From Beaufortia kweichowensis (Eukaryota > Chordata > Actinopteri > Cypriniformes > Gastromyzontidae), in contig CM032813.1 of the NCBI GenBank assembly GCA_019155185.1, positions 1,422,501 to 1,486,500 on the forward strand: a stretch of 64,000 nt of DNA, in the 5' to 3' direction. This document shows positions 52,957-64,000 of the stretch, one piece after another. Made by a program: the position numbers and the translations under genes. Each line of letters starts with the position of its first letter. Position 1 is the first letter of the stretch. The notes below the pieces were generated by a model. It worked only from the letters and a program-made list of their open reading frames with translations. It was not told where the DNA came from and did no database searches.

Positions 52957-53823
52957 CCCCCGCCTCTCAGGCAATTCCCCGATTGCATGTTGATTTATTA
53001 ATTTATTTATTCTGCCTACCTTTGTTCCAGCACTCTCGATGAGATGAGATGAGTTCAGCTGGCACTGGTTACCATCGTCCGGCTCATCTGTATGCTGTCA
53101 TACTCATAAAGTGAGAGAGAGAGAGTGAGTGAGAAGTCCTGATACAAGGTTAATCAACCATTTAAACAGCTCTGTTGTTGTTTTTCCATGTAAACTCTCT
53201 GATAGACAGGCCTGCAAACCTGACAGATTCTGTTGACGTCTAAACGGACACATTAACAGAATAAGATTCAAGTGGCCGAGCTCATTTTTATGAAAACACA
53301 CATACAAATCAAAGCTGTCTGCCCTATTGCTCGACAGAAAATACTTAATGATATAAGTATGCAGTCTGAGAAAAGACAATAAATCGGATGACCAATAGGG
53401 TTTGACAGCTCACAAAGTAGTTCTCAGATCAAGGAAAGTTTTCTTTAAGATAGAGGACTGTAAGACTGTAAGATGCTCGAAAGGAGAGGTCAAATTACAC
53501 GTACCTACTTTCTCAATGCAGTATTATTCGGGGGAAAAAGAAGAACAGAGGTCAGGAGTGAACTAAATGAGACTTCATACAGCTTGACATATTTTGATTT
53601 AACAGCTTTTTCACAGCGACAGGCTCGTTCTTTCTCTTTGACTTTTCTTCGCCCTGAACGCCCCACAATGAAGTTTGTTATTATCTGCAATGCATTTGTC
53701 AGTAATACGCTGGGAATTTTAATTTGAGCATTGTCCCCTAAAGTCTGAAAACAAATTTGTTTCATAATAGAATGTGCCTGTCCATCCTAAACAAACTCTG
53801 ACTAATGTTATGTGTGTGGTGCT

Positions 53824-53862
<39 letters not shown>

Positions 53863-54105
53863 TGATAGTGATGGTGCTAAAGTATTTACCATGGTAAACA
53901 AAGTTTTGACCAAGTTAGTTTGGCTAATGTCACGAAAGCACAAGAGAAAAAAAAGAAAATGTATATTTTCCACAATGAAACCTACTTTAGGACCATTTAG
54001 ATTTTTGGCATTATGACATCATTGTCATTTTCATGACATTTAAAGCCAAATTCTTCCATTTATAGACATGTCTAATTTTGTGGTTTGTTTATTTGTTTGT
54101 TCATT
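52957..54105. other. Unique sequence with a short GA array
   Basis: A (GA)n run of about 33 bp lies at 53828-53860. Open frames at 53473-54016 on both strands show no splice context. Confidence 0.4.
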
Positions 54106-54220
54106 CAACTCACTTTTATTTATATAGTGCTTTTCACAATTTTCATTGTTGCGAAGCAGCTTTACATTCATTACAAATGTTTATTAATGGACACTATAAA
54201 ACCAGAGGTGCTTATAGTTA
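54106..54220 (+). mobile_element. Dispersed fish repeat, family F
   Basis: 'cacttttatttatatagtgc' then 'ttttcacaattttcattgtt' and 'gcgaagcagctttacattca' is a widespread teleost repeat module. Only about 110 bp is recognisable. Confidence 0.55.
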
Positions 54221-55255
54221 CCAGATAAATATTTTTAAGTGTCTCTAACAGCAGTCAGACTTGCAGTGATTAATTATTGATAAATCATTCACGTATTAAC
54301 TCTGTGTTGTGTGTTCTGACCATCACATCCGGACTGCAGGATCAGTCATAATCTCTGCTGCGTTTTGTGTTTCTTTCACTCTCTCACTGGATTTCTAACA
54401 CCACATTCTTTATTTGTCTTCATCTCTCCTCTTTCTCCTCTGTGTTTTGTTATTTTCATCTCTCCTTTTTAGTCCCTTTAGTATTTACAGTGTATATAAA
54501 AAAGCAAAGGGCAACACAAAGTTAAAGTAAGACGAAACAAAACTCTTTAATAAAACTCTCTGAATTATATTTTTCTGGGACGGATGATCTGACAGTCTCG
54601 ATTACAGTCTCTTTGCTCTTTTTAGAGAGTGAGTCATGGCGAAATGGGAAAAGCGCAGCGTCGTCCCTTATATCTCTCTCTCAAAGGACTTCTAGCTGAG
54701 GCTTTTTTAACAAAGAACCTTTAGCGGGATGGTCACGGTAAAGTCTTACATGTGTGTATAGATCAGCTGTTGAACTGGGAACAAAGACCCTCATTATTCT
54801 CTACAATATCAATGTGTGTCGACTCTTAAACACAAGAGGAAGCGTCAGGGTCAACAGCTCATTGACTGATTCATTGTCTTTGTCTTTTAGGTGGATGTTG
54901 AGGTCATAAGTGCTCTGTTTGTCAAACGCCTCCCACGCCACTTATCAGCTTTTCTCTCAATCATTTCTCTTTTAGGGAGTCAAAACCGAACAAAACTGAC
55001 CGCTCTCTTAACAACTACAAAACTGTAGTGAATCACACTCAAAAGTCCAATCCTGAGTGTCATCTCGCTCTCATTTATGTGAATGCATGTTGCGCAGCGA
55101 TGGGCAGAAAATGGGAAAGAAAATGTCAGAAATGGGCGCGAGAGCTCAGTCATTAAAAAAATAAGAGGTCTGGGCTGAAGCATGTCCACTTCGCGGACTT
55201 CTTTATGGTTTGTCTGTGTGTTTTCCAAACCTCTGAGCACTGTGTGTTTTTATAG
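54221..55255. other. Unique sequence, no gene seen
   Basis: No exon or repeat family recognised. Confidence 0.4.
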
Positions 55256-55298
55256 GCCTGAGGGTTGCAGTGTCCATCAATTACATGAAAGATCCACT
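55256..55298 (+). other. Candidate internal coding exon
   Basis: Acceptor 'gtgtgtttttatag', donor 'CCACT|gtaagt'. Two leading bases complete the codon left by 52223 (Gly), then LRVAVSINYMKDP plus two bases. A second CAG inside (55270) gives a shorter form. A CpG-rich unique stretch follows (55310-55400). Confidence 0.2.
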
Positions 55299-57012
55299 GT
55301 AAGTCGTGCTCATCTTCATCAGCCGAGGTCGTACGGATAGGCCACGTTGATGCGGATTAGTCCTACCCGAGCGCCCGACCCGTGTGCGTTCATCGATGTG
55401 TGTGCGTGCGTGTTGACTTCACAAGCTTTTAAAATCTTAAGTTACCAACAGAGTATTCTTCTGGAGGGGGGGAAATATTAGCAGCGTCCTTATCTGTCAG
55501 ATTAATCTGTTAGAATCAGATCTGATGTGCCATAATGGTATATTTATATTGCAGTGTTTCTTGACCTATTGATGTAAGGATCTGTCTTTGCCAGGATTGT
55601 CTTCTGCTCAGTGCTCTTGAAGAGACCGGTTACAGCAGCGAGGCAAAGATCTATCAGTTTTAATCCTGTAAAGAGAGTTTATATTAGTTTGGAGTTAATA
55701 CAAGAGTCGAGTGAAATTTAGGCCAGTGGTGGTTCAATGATCCTTTCACTGAAACGGGGCTGTTTTGTTTATGAAGTAATTATTCAGCTAATATGACGTT
55801 TCCATTAGTTTCTGTGTGTGTTTATTTATGTGCCTGCTAACTCTAGCTAGCGGCTAGAGCAATTAAACAAACATCTCTGTAGATAAATACAAGCAGAAAA
55901 CGTACAGGGTTTTGAAAACAGAATCCATTAGCATACGGGGCAATAATTCATGCACTTATCATGTCTGATTGTTATTTTTAATCTGCATTTTATTTACATA
56001 ATTTCTGCTCGTTTCCCAGACGTGCAGTCACATATGATAAAAATAATTGCCCCAGTCTTTGGCTCTAAACTTCTTAAGGTTTTATGTCAAAACTGTAATG
56101 CGCTCCTCTCTCTCTTTCTTTTCTCGCCTGCTCCTCATCAGCCTCCCTTTCGTTTTCGTGTGCTGCGTGCCGAGTCTGTTCTGACACGACGCTGCTGGGG
56201 TTTGTTCAGATAACCGTATCACTCACTTGTCACAGTGGCACACGAGAAGAGAGAGCGAAAAGGAAGTCTCTGTAAGAGGCAAAGCGTCTTTCTTCCTAAA
56301 TAACATTTTTATTTATAGGAAAGCAGCAGACGAAACAGCTAAACACAATGAAAGGCAACGTTCGAGGCGGTGTAAATTTCAACAAGTCCTTTTTTTTCTT
56401 AGATCGAATATCAAGTGAATGTGTCTTATTTGAACTCCCTAGTTCCATATGAAGTGAACCCGTATGTCTGTTTTGAGGATGTGAGATTTATTATCTTAAG
56501 CTGTAATATCTCTGTGCAGTATATTTCTTTTAGATATGATTATGGTGTTGTCTCTATACAATCCCATACAAAGAAATAAATAAAACATTCTGAATGCAAA
56601 ACAAGGGCCTTGATGCAGTTTAACATCAGGACACAGATGACTCAATTACACGCGACTGTGAGTTTGAGAATTACAGCGGAGCTGGTATTTATCAACGATA
56701 ATATATCACAGTATAACCTGCTTTGATCGATACACTTCTGGTATCATTTGTTTTGTTTATTATGCATTTATTGTAGCTGTTAAAATGTAAAGTGCCATTA
56801 TAAAATATGCTAGTTGGGACACTTGACCTCCATTATTGATGACTGAATATACAGCATAATGAGCAGCTGGTGCTCGCTGGGGATTACGGTGCATTTTTGG
56901 AAAATGAACATGTCAATCCGTTGAGAGGTATTTTAAGAGGCCTAAAAACTGCTGACTGCCAGCCACTTTACTTACCAATAGAAAAGAGAAAGGTTTGAGG
57001 CATGCTTTCATT
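55299..57012. other. Gene-free stretch
   Basis: No supported feature. The 87-codon frame at 55950-56213 has no domain or splice context. Confidence 0.4.
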
Positions 57013-57204
57013 TAGGGTTTAAAAGGATAGTTAACCTGAAAATGAATCCAGAACCTGTATATGTGTAACTCAAAATAAGATGTTTTTTTAGAAATGTCTC
57101 AGTGGTTTTGTGTTCATACTTTGAAAGTCATTGACGGTCAGTGTTGTTTGGTTACCAACGTCATTTAAAATATCTTCTTTTGTGTTCTGCAGAAGAAAGT
57201 CATC
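57013..57204. mobile_element. Family C element, right part missing
   Basis: The left terminus 'taaaaggatagttaacctga' is followed at 57170-57203 by the inner block 'cttttgtgttctgcagaaga', but the outer right arm is missing. It ends abruptly where the minus-strand open frame at 57205 begins. Confidence 0.5.
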
Positions 57205-57428
57205 CAGCCATCAGCAGTGATGATGTCCTGCAGCTTGGTAAATGTGTCCTGCACCCATGAACAAAAGATGGCAGCAGGAACTTTACATGCACCAGATAAG
57301 CGTCTGCCATTGAGATTGTAAGGCTGGATGGGAAAAGTCACCCAAAAACCACCCACTGGCCCAACGTAGGAGTCCAGTGGTAATATGAAGAGTTTCAGCG
57401 GCTTCGGTCTTTTCCTGCGCTTATTCTT
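57165..57428 (-). pseudogene. Protein-like open frame fragment of unknown identity, interrupted by an inverted-repeat element
   Basis: On the minus strand 87 codons are open between stops. After a basic start (KNKRRKRPKPLK) comes LFILPLDSYVGPVGGFWVTF and a Pro/Asn/Arg segment, then a Cys/Trp-containing stretch with QDTFTKLQDIITADGW. From about 57204 downward the reading runs into the family C element, so the natural continuation is lost. No start methionine is present. Amino-acid composition is balanced and unlike the surrounding chance frames. It lies downstream, in the same direction, of the LTR-like block at 57.56-58.64 kb and could be a remnant of that element's internal region or an unrelated gene fragment. 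I do not recognise the family. Confidence 0.3.
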
Positions 57429-57803
57429 TTACTTTTTATTCCTCAATTTTATCTGACTCCAAAAGATAAAACCTTGTAAAGGTTAAGTTAAGATTCTTAA
57501 ATTTAGATAAATGTTTTATCATTCTATTCAACTCACTATTATTATTGGACTTGTACACCAAGGTTCTCAATGTCGGTTCCACAGGGTCCTCGCACCGGCT
57601 AAAAGGGCCCACGATCACAAACTCGACCATATAACCAGAGGTTATGGCTAAAAGCAATTTAACAATGTAGCTCCCGCTTACTATTGTTAAAAGGTACCCA
57701 TGTAGCCCCATACAATCACCTATATAATGCAATTGCATAACAACTTAGTTAAAGTTAAGTAATTTAGATAATCAGAGGTTATGGCTAAAGCCCCATACAA
57801 TCG

Positions 57804-57963
57804 AACTCTTCTCTGACTAAACAGAGGATACACAAAACTCTTCTCTGACTAAACAGAGGATACACAAAACTCTTCTCTGACTAAACAGAGGATACACAAA
57901 ACTCTTCTCTGACTAAACAGAGGATACACAAAACTCTTCTCTGACTAAACAGAGGATACACAA
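57804..57963. repeat. Five identical 32-bp tandem repeats, each with a small hairpin
   Basis: The unit 'aactcttctctgactaaaca' plus 'gaggatacacaa' is repeated five times with no mismatch. Each unit contains CTCTG-ACTAAA-CAGAG, a 5-bp perfect stem extendable to 7 with one wobble, and a 6-base loop. Perfect identity suggests recent expansion or ongoing exchange. Confidence 0.95.
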
Positions 57964-58226
57964 AATCCGACTGCATAACAACTTAATTATTTCCAATATA
58001 CTTAACCCTGGTCGTAGTATTGCGGTAACACGGATGCATCATAGTCTACTAAGCCAATAATTCAGAGTATTTAGAATAGATACAAACATAACAATTTATT
58101 AAAACAGGTAAACGACAACAATGATTCAATATCTAATTCAAACAATTTAGTAAAGTGATCAATTCATGTGAAACAGTCAATAATGCAGAAATGAGAGAAT
58201 TTAGAAATGTTTACCTGACAATCAAA

Positions 58227-58427
58227 ACTACGCACAGCGATTGAGCGGGAGATCCGTTTACAGACTCCAACTATAAGAACTACACACAGTGATTGTGCGG
58301 GAGATCCGTTTACAGACTCCAACTATAAGAACTACACACAGTGATTGTGCGGGAGATCCGTTTACAGACTCCAACTATAAGAACTACACACAGTGATTGT
58401 AAAGTGGGAGATCCGTTTACAGACTCC
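58227..58427. repeat. Four 52-bp tandem repeats
   Basis: The core 'gatccgtttacagactcc' recurs at 58251, 58303, 58355 and 58410. The first copy has a few substitutions and the last a 3-bp insertion; the middle copies are identical. Confidence 0.93.
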
Positions 58428-58566
58428 CAGAACCTTTGCTTGCTTCCCTTAAATACCCAAATCAAAGTATACTTCCTCCAAATGGAGATGTAATTTACAT
58501 AGAAAAGACTCTGAACCTGATCAGGCCCAAATGGCCATTTCCATGAAAGAGCCCAGGAAGGACACA

Positions 58567-58635
58567 CCCACAACAGTGAGCAGAATATCTCCAAACTCCT
58601 TAAACCTTTGTTATGATCTGCTCTACTGTTGTGGG
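58567..58635. repeat. Hairpin at the outer edge of the LTR-like block
   Basis: 58567-58584 (CCCACAACAGTGAGCAGA) is complementary to 58617-58635 with a single one-base bulge, leaving a 32-base loop. Confidence 0.75.
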
Positions 58636-58640
58636 GATAG

Positions 58641-60961
58641 GATTTCATTGTGTAAGTCGTGACTGAGACATTTCAAATGATATGAGACATGAATATTTAG
58701 ATACTTTGATCACACAGAATGTGGTATATCTTAAATACAGTTCATTGATGAGTTTTGGGGATCTCTGAGCTAAGGGGAAGTAGATGAAGAGAGGGGGGAG
58801 AAAGAGACAGATGTGAAGGTGTGAGTTCAAGCAATCAGCATCCTTTGAGGTGTGCTATTTGAGATGGGGATGCAAACTCTGTGGGGAACTCAATATGTTG
58901 GAAAGAGTCCTTTGTTCCCCAGGATGTGATGTCCTGTTGGTTTGGACATCTTGGCACCAGTCTTACAAGATGAACGAGCGTGCTAATGGACAGCTTTCTC
59001 CAGGTATTACAGACATCACTGATTCAGCCTCTGAGCAATGTGTTTACTACTGAATTATGCTGGGGATTGCTGCAGCACGTTTGATCTTTGTGCACTCACA
59101 CTTTCATCTGTATCAGAAAATACTGTCTTGAAGAACAGTGCTCTAGTGTCCTTGAGAAACAACCATCAGCTTGTAGTTTTCTTGTTGTGCAACTTTGAAG
59201 TGTAATACGTGGTGTGTGAAAATGGACTCTGTGTTCTGTGCTTGTCTCTTAAATGTGTGTTGTGTGATGGTGCATGCTTTAATCTGGTGGCTCCTGAGAG
59301 CCCCGTCTCCAGTCTCAACAGCACCTGAGTGTGTGAATCATACACACCCTCACACACATCATCATTGCCATTAGAGAGCTCTCTCCTACACACACCAAGA
59401 ACGAGCCCACTGTGTGTGCGTGTGTGTTGAAGATGGATGGAGTAAGAGGGAATGAGCCCTGTGTTACCTGTTACCACGGCGACTGCTGATGCTAATGCTT
59501 CTCTTTCTGTCTCTCTGTGTTTTCCTCTTGAAGCATCATTTTCTCTGACAGTGTGATTACATATGTCTCTGTGCAACATTTGCACTATTATTAGACATAC
59601 ACGGATGTATTCCATGAGCTGTGAGGAGAGAGAGAGGACGTATAGGAGAAAAATGGGACATGTTAAAAGAATGCAACAAGAATTAAAATGAAATTGGCCT
59701 TTTTTAATACCTGTTGCCTTGCTGTAGTTTTTTTTCATTTGTAAAACCGTTCTCCAGATATTTATCAAACTAATTTAGAAACAGTGAATTAGTATAGTGT
59801 AAACAAATTCATCTCTACTGAAGTTAAACTAAGACAGGAACACTGTAGTTAGTTGAAATTTATTTGTCTATGTTATTTGTTTGAGACACAAACATTTTTA
59901 CATGAAGATTCTTTCAAATGTCAACATTTGTGTTCCACTAAAAATAACAACTTGCAGATCTTGATATACTTACTGTGTTGCCTGTTTTTAACAATATGTT
60001 CCTTTTCAGCTGCTTTGAAACTATGCAAATTAAGAAAAGTGCAAAAAGTGCGAGATTGGTGGAGCTATAATTCTCTGAATGTGCACAGCAGTGAGAGAGA
60101 GAGAGATGGGACACAAAGTGCATTGGTGAATACCCATCATCCAAAGATCACAGCATGTGTTTATAAACATGTGGCTTCCTCCCGCTGGTGTGCACGCCGC
60201 TGCTGTTCATTCAGCACGCCACGCGAAATCACGCTGTTGAAACAGCAAAACACATAACATACTTCATGACTAACACAGAAATTACACATATAGTTTTACA
60301 GTTACAAATGAATCTATTTACTGTATCCTGTGAGGTGATCATCTATAATCTCCAAACATTACATATAGTGCAAAGCGGCACATCAAACCGGTATCATCAA
60401 AAATCCATGTTGTGATTTAACAACATAGATGAGCCCCAGTGCATTCTGGGTAAATGCTCATGGTGATTTTCATCTCGTGGAAACCTTGAAATATTGTCAG
60501 CTGAGATCAACACACATCAGCATTAACTGCCAATGAAACATAATGGTTAAGAACACAACTATTTATATTTGACAGGTCCCTTACAGAGAAGTGGGTATGT
60601 TAAAGCTGGGAGATTTCACCCATCAGAGCAACAGAAGCTCTTCTGCTTTAACTGCAGTGATACGCGACACATGTCACATACTCCACGACGTCATGACAGC
60701 GGTTTATGCGTCAATTATCAAGCGTTGTTAATGACAGGCTCTTTAAGATCCTCTTTCACTGCTGCTCTGAACAGATCGCTTTGTTGTCGGCTTCAAAGGA
60801 AACCAGCGTGTGGTGATGGAGGGCAAAAAATCAAGCGAAATGTGATTCTGATGCAAAGCAGGATGACATTAAAAATAACATTGTTGAATTTTAAAGTGCA
60901 TGCTTATACACATACACACGCGTAAACAATTGGTCTCAAGCTGTTTTCTTTGTGTTTTTAG
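58641..60961. other. Gene-free stretch
   Basis: The 200-codon minus-strand frame at 59166-59768 has no domain, no splice sites and a chance-like composition. A 19-nt splice-flanked segment at 60576-60594 does not fit the phase of its neighbours. Confidence 0.4.
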
Positions 60962-61010
60962 GGGCTGATGTCATACTTGATGGTGTTGAACTGCTGTTCA
61001 GATACACATG
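60962..61010 (+). other. Candidate internal coding exon
   Basis: Acceptor 'ttctttgtgtttttag', donor 'CATG|gtgaga'. Two leading bases, then ADVILDGVELLFRYT, then two bases. It is open and protein-like, and compatible with the 52223 end phase but not with 55256. Confidence 0.18.
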
Positions 61011-63268
61011 GTGAGAAAAAGCATACGATCTGTCTCACGGTTGCTTTCAAAGATGTTATTTTATGAATGCATCTAAAAATATGACACTATTTTGCTGTGG
61101 GTGACGCATAGCAACTTCTAGACGTTTAAAAGATTGGATGCACTACCTTTTTTACAAAATTCTGCCCTTTCTAGTACATTTTAAATGGGAGATTTTATTT
61201 TTATAGTATAAATGTGCTTGTTTTTATGCATAATGTGTATAAAAGATTTTACAAAAAGCTGATTAAAATAGTTTCAGATGTGCATGTTACACTGCAGGAC
61301 AGGTCGATTTTCCAAACATATTTCATGTGTGAGTTACAGCTTGTTTAAAATGCAGTGAGACATGCGGATAAATGCGCGTTCCAGAAATTCTCGACATTTT
61401 ATGACTGGGTGACACTTTATCACCATTAAGTTCAGAATGTGTAAATGTAATTTGGTCACAGCAGAACACTAGCACAATCTGTTGTGGTGAGCGCACCTGC
61501 TTACATGACAGCGTATAAATCTGAGTTTAGACCGCAGATTGACTTTACACCCATCCAGCACTTGACTTCAGTTCATTCCTTCACTTTATGATGCTGGCTT
61601 TAAGACACATTTATCTCAATTCAAACATGTAATCTTCCAGACTCAAAAACAAATCATGTTGTTTACAGTTATGCACTGACAATGGACGTTTTAAGGACGT
61701 GATCATGACAGGAGTTAAAATATTAAAATTAACTTTTCACACTTGCAGTGCAAGCACGATTTTACCGGAAAACGTTTTAATTACACACATCATAACTTGT
61801 GTGATAATCTTTAAAGTGAGAATCTTTAAAGGCCAATGTCTGCCTATCTAATATAACTGACTTGTGATTAAAATAAATGTCTGACTGTGAATATTAAGCA
61901 TTATATGTGTAATTTAGTCAATGACCAAAAACCTCAGTAGCATCCAGAAAACTACTCCATCATAAGTTAAACAAAATAAGACTATGACTTTAGCATCTAT
62001 TCTCTCAACACGACCGAAAAGAATCCTGTCACAACAAGTAAATTGATTTCATTTTGGTTTTTGTTTGGTTGTCAAGATTTTCTAATTTATTTCTCTGGGC
62101 TGATATATAGCTTCATTCAGCATTCACAGCAGAATGGATGCTCTGAGCTTTCATGCGTACAACTTTCAATTATTCATGCGTTTTGCATAACACGCACTTT
62201 ACTGTCATTGGCTGAACTTGACATTTTTTTGATTAGTGTTTTTTGTGCAGGCGTACGTGGTGAATGACAATACTGTGGCTGTCCGGCGTCTCTCGTCTGT
62301 CTGTCGCTGTTATGCGGCAGTGCACGTGAGTTGGTTTCAGCTAATGTTATTCTCACGTAATGGCTGATGTGGACGCTACTCTAATAAGAAAACACAATAC
62401 CCATTAGCCCAATTCAAAGTTTAAAATTGCAAAGCTGAAAGTCAAACACAAAGCGTGTGTCCGTGTGATTTAAATTTCAATGCCAGCGCTGTCTCTTATT
62501 GCCTTCTACACATAATTACAGACTAATATTTGCCTGACTTGCCCTGAGAATCAGCAGACACGGGTGGAATTGCAACGCGCCTGAACGACGATGCGCTACA
62601 CTTCAGGGGAATGATGTTATGAGCAGCCGATGTCCTCAGGTGGGCATAAGCGCTTCAAATTCAGCCATCAATCATGTGTGAAAGGCAAACCCACACGCCA
62701 CACCTGAACGACAAGATCACAAAAACATTTCTTTGAGAGAACGAATGAGATTGAATAAAAAGTTACATAAAATCCCATGTGTGTGTAATTGTTGAGCATC
62801 TGTTAGTTGAGGTCGAAAGCGATGCGTATCTCTCAGTGAAAAGTTGGCAAACTCATTAATGTGGGCGTAACCGCGCTATTGTAACTTTGATAAATCTGTG
62901 CGCTCTTGTGGAACCTTTAACTCGCAATCCCCAGCCTCGTCTCTCACTTTTTGTCCTTTATCTCTGTATTTGCACCAACCATGACTTGCAAACAAGGTTT
63001 GGTGAAAAAACATAATGAGATGTCCCTATAAGATATCTCTTTTTAATTAATAGAGTATAATAAGCGAGTTAATTGTCAGGCACACTCTGGGATTGTTTCT
63101 AGATAAAATAAAAGGTCTAATGAATTTGATCTTGTTATGTGATACAATCTGCTGCTGTTTTCGTTCATGTCCTTACCGCCTTCTGTTTCATTTCTAGGCT
63201 CGGTTTGCCCTCTGTTAACCTCTCTTCACCTCCTGCCTCATTATGTCACCTCTGTGTCTTACATGTTT

Positions 63269-63270
<2 letters not shown>
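61011..63270. other. Unique sequence with a possible conserved regulatory part
   Basis: No exon supported. The stretch 62290-62700 is repeat-free with regular CpGs and several homeodomain-type cores, in the manner of conserved non-coding elements; composition is the only evidence. Confidence 0.3.

Positions 63271-63328
<58 letters not shown>
63271..63328. repeat. (CT)n microsatellite
   Basis: About 28 CT dinucleotides without interruption. Confidence 0.95.
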
Positions 63329-63330
<2 letters not shown>

Positions 63331-63771
63331 TCATTGTTTGGTCTCGTCAGTTCTTCTGCTTTAATTCCTGTGGCTTTGCAGAGGGCCATTTTAACGAGAG
63401 CTCAGGGAACTGAAGGTACAGGGAAGTGCCTGTCACCATCTTTTTGTGTCTTACAGAGCTGCTCGCTTTTGCGTTAGAGACAAAACTAGGGAAAAAAACC
63501 TGCGAATGTGAGGCAGGCTCCCATTTAAAGTCCAGAATAGTGTCTTTCTTAAGTTTCCATTCGCTAACTAGCGGGGAAAGTAGACCACACGAATGGCCCT
63601 TCCTGCTGTTGTTAATGAATGCATGTGTCTTCAAAGGCTTAACTAGAAAGAACTAAAGAAATGGGCTGCTAAGAACCAGTCAAGCTAGTCGTGCAATTTG
63701 AGGCAAAAGGAAAAGAGATGTATGAATGGTTAAAACCTAATTCTCATTATTAATTCATGCATATCTTACAG

Positions 63772-63905
63772 AATATGTGGAACAGTGCCGACCGTTAAGA
63801 GATCTCAGCTGTACCAGATTGTTTAAGACACATCAGGAGATGATCAAAGAACTTCTTATGTGGGTCATAATGTGGTATTATCAGCCTCAAATGGAATTGA
63901 ATTAG
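63772..63905 (+). other. Candidate exon near the window edge
   Basis: Acceptor 'catgcatatcttacag', donor-like 'ATTAG|gtatgg'. After two leading bases one frame is open for 43 codons (YVEQCRPLRDLSCTRLFKTH and onward) and reaches TAG exactly at the donor, so it could be a terminal exon. In phase with the end of 52223. Not recognised. Confidence 0.18.
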
Positions 63906-64000
63906 GTATGGTATTCTGCAGGTTTAGTATCGTATTGTTTGTTGTGTGTTTGTTTATTAAATACTGTCGTTTATTTAATTTATAGCTCAATATAACAAAT

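Larger units (their letters stand above)
57560..58640 (-). mobile_element. LTR-like retroelement block (minus orientation)
   Basis: Read on the minus strand, a TATA-like 'gggtatttaaggg' (near 58455) is followed about 30 bases on by four 52-bp tandem repeats, an AATAAA at about 58095-58100, five 32-bp tandem repeats, and duplicated short segments ('ggttatggctaaa', 'gccccatacaatc', 'gcataacaactta'). Promoter, leader repeats and poly(A) signal in one direction within about 1 kb is the layout of a retroelement long terminal repeat. Exact ends, target-site duplication and primer-binding site could not be fixed, and no second LTR is seen. Confidence 0.35.

Noticed and set aside
57804..57963. CRISPR-like array of identical repeats
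   Set aside because: The 32-bp units are directly adjacent with no spacers, and the sequence is from a vertebrate.
59166..59768. 200-codon minus-strand open frame
   Set aside because: Longest non-repeat frame, but there are no splice signals and no domain, and its composition is like random AT-rich DNA. Kept only as a chance ORF.
60576..60594. 19-nt splice-flanked segment
   Set aside because: Joined to the 60962 segment in its open frame it gives an immediate stop, so the two cannot form one coding transcript.
60962..61010. Joining 55256 to 60962 in one transcript
   Set aside because: Phases disagree: 55298 leaves two bases and 60962 would then read into a stop. They can only be alternatives.

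Overview
This is non-coding-rich vertebrate DNA, almost certainly from a ray-finned fish of the carp/zebrafish group (Cyprinidae). The basis is AT-rich sequence, very long GA/CT and GT microsatellites, several short inverted-repeat elements of types I associate with cyprinid genomes, and a tail module with the teleost core 'GCAGATGCTTTTATCCAAAGC' at about 37.3 kb (variant at 33.2 kb). There are no bacterial-style operons, and most open frames are chance or microsatellite translations.

The best-supported gene piece is one + strand terminal coding exon (17026-17297) with a strong splice acceptor, a highly charged 89-residue C-terminal tail and a stop. It is followed by a 3' UTR with AATAAA signals at 17391 and 18506. 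I could not assign the protein to a family. Sequence before 17 kb then reads as intron of that gene, and sequence after about 18.5 kb as intergenic or as introns of something else.

From 24 to 64 kb there are scattered short + strand segments with good splice acceptors and donors and at least one open frame: 26604, 32984, 33655, 42337, 48893, 50290, 52223, 55256, 60962 and 63772. Some can be chained in phase (42337, 48893, 50290, 52223, then 55256 or 63772). A CpG-rich stretch ending in a perfect donor at 29856 could be a first exon. These are listed as low-confidence candidates for an unannotated gene or long non-coding RNA; chance pseudo-exons of this kind are common in vertebrate introns.

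Repeats dominate. Five copies of one inverted-repeat element lie at 4.1, 7.25, 19.3, 30.5 and 38.5 kb. Three copies of a second lie at 14.1, 26.1 and 29.1 kb, and copies or pieces of a third at 22.2, 28.3, 45.4, 45.7 and 57.0 kb. GT-linked 'ccttgtggggacatttt' elements lie at 15.3 and 49.6 kb, and very large microsatellites at 3.4, 12.7, 15.1, 34.0, 46.2, 49.8 and 52.4 kb.

The most unusual block is 57.0-58.65 kb. It has a minus-strand, LTR-like layout: a TATA-like box, four 52-bp repeats, an AATAAA signal and five identical 32-bp hairpin repeats. A protein-like minus-strand open frame next to it is cut off by a short inverted-repeat element. The window contains no convincing tRNA, rRNA or CRISPR array.
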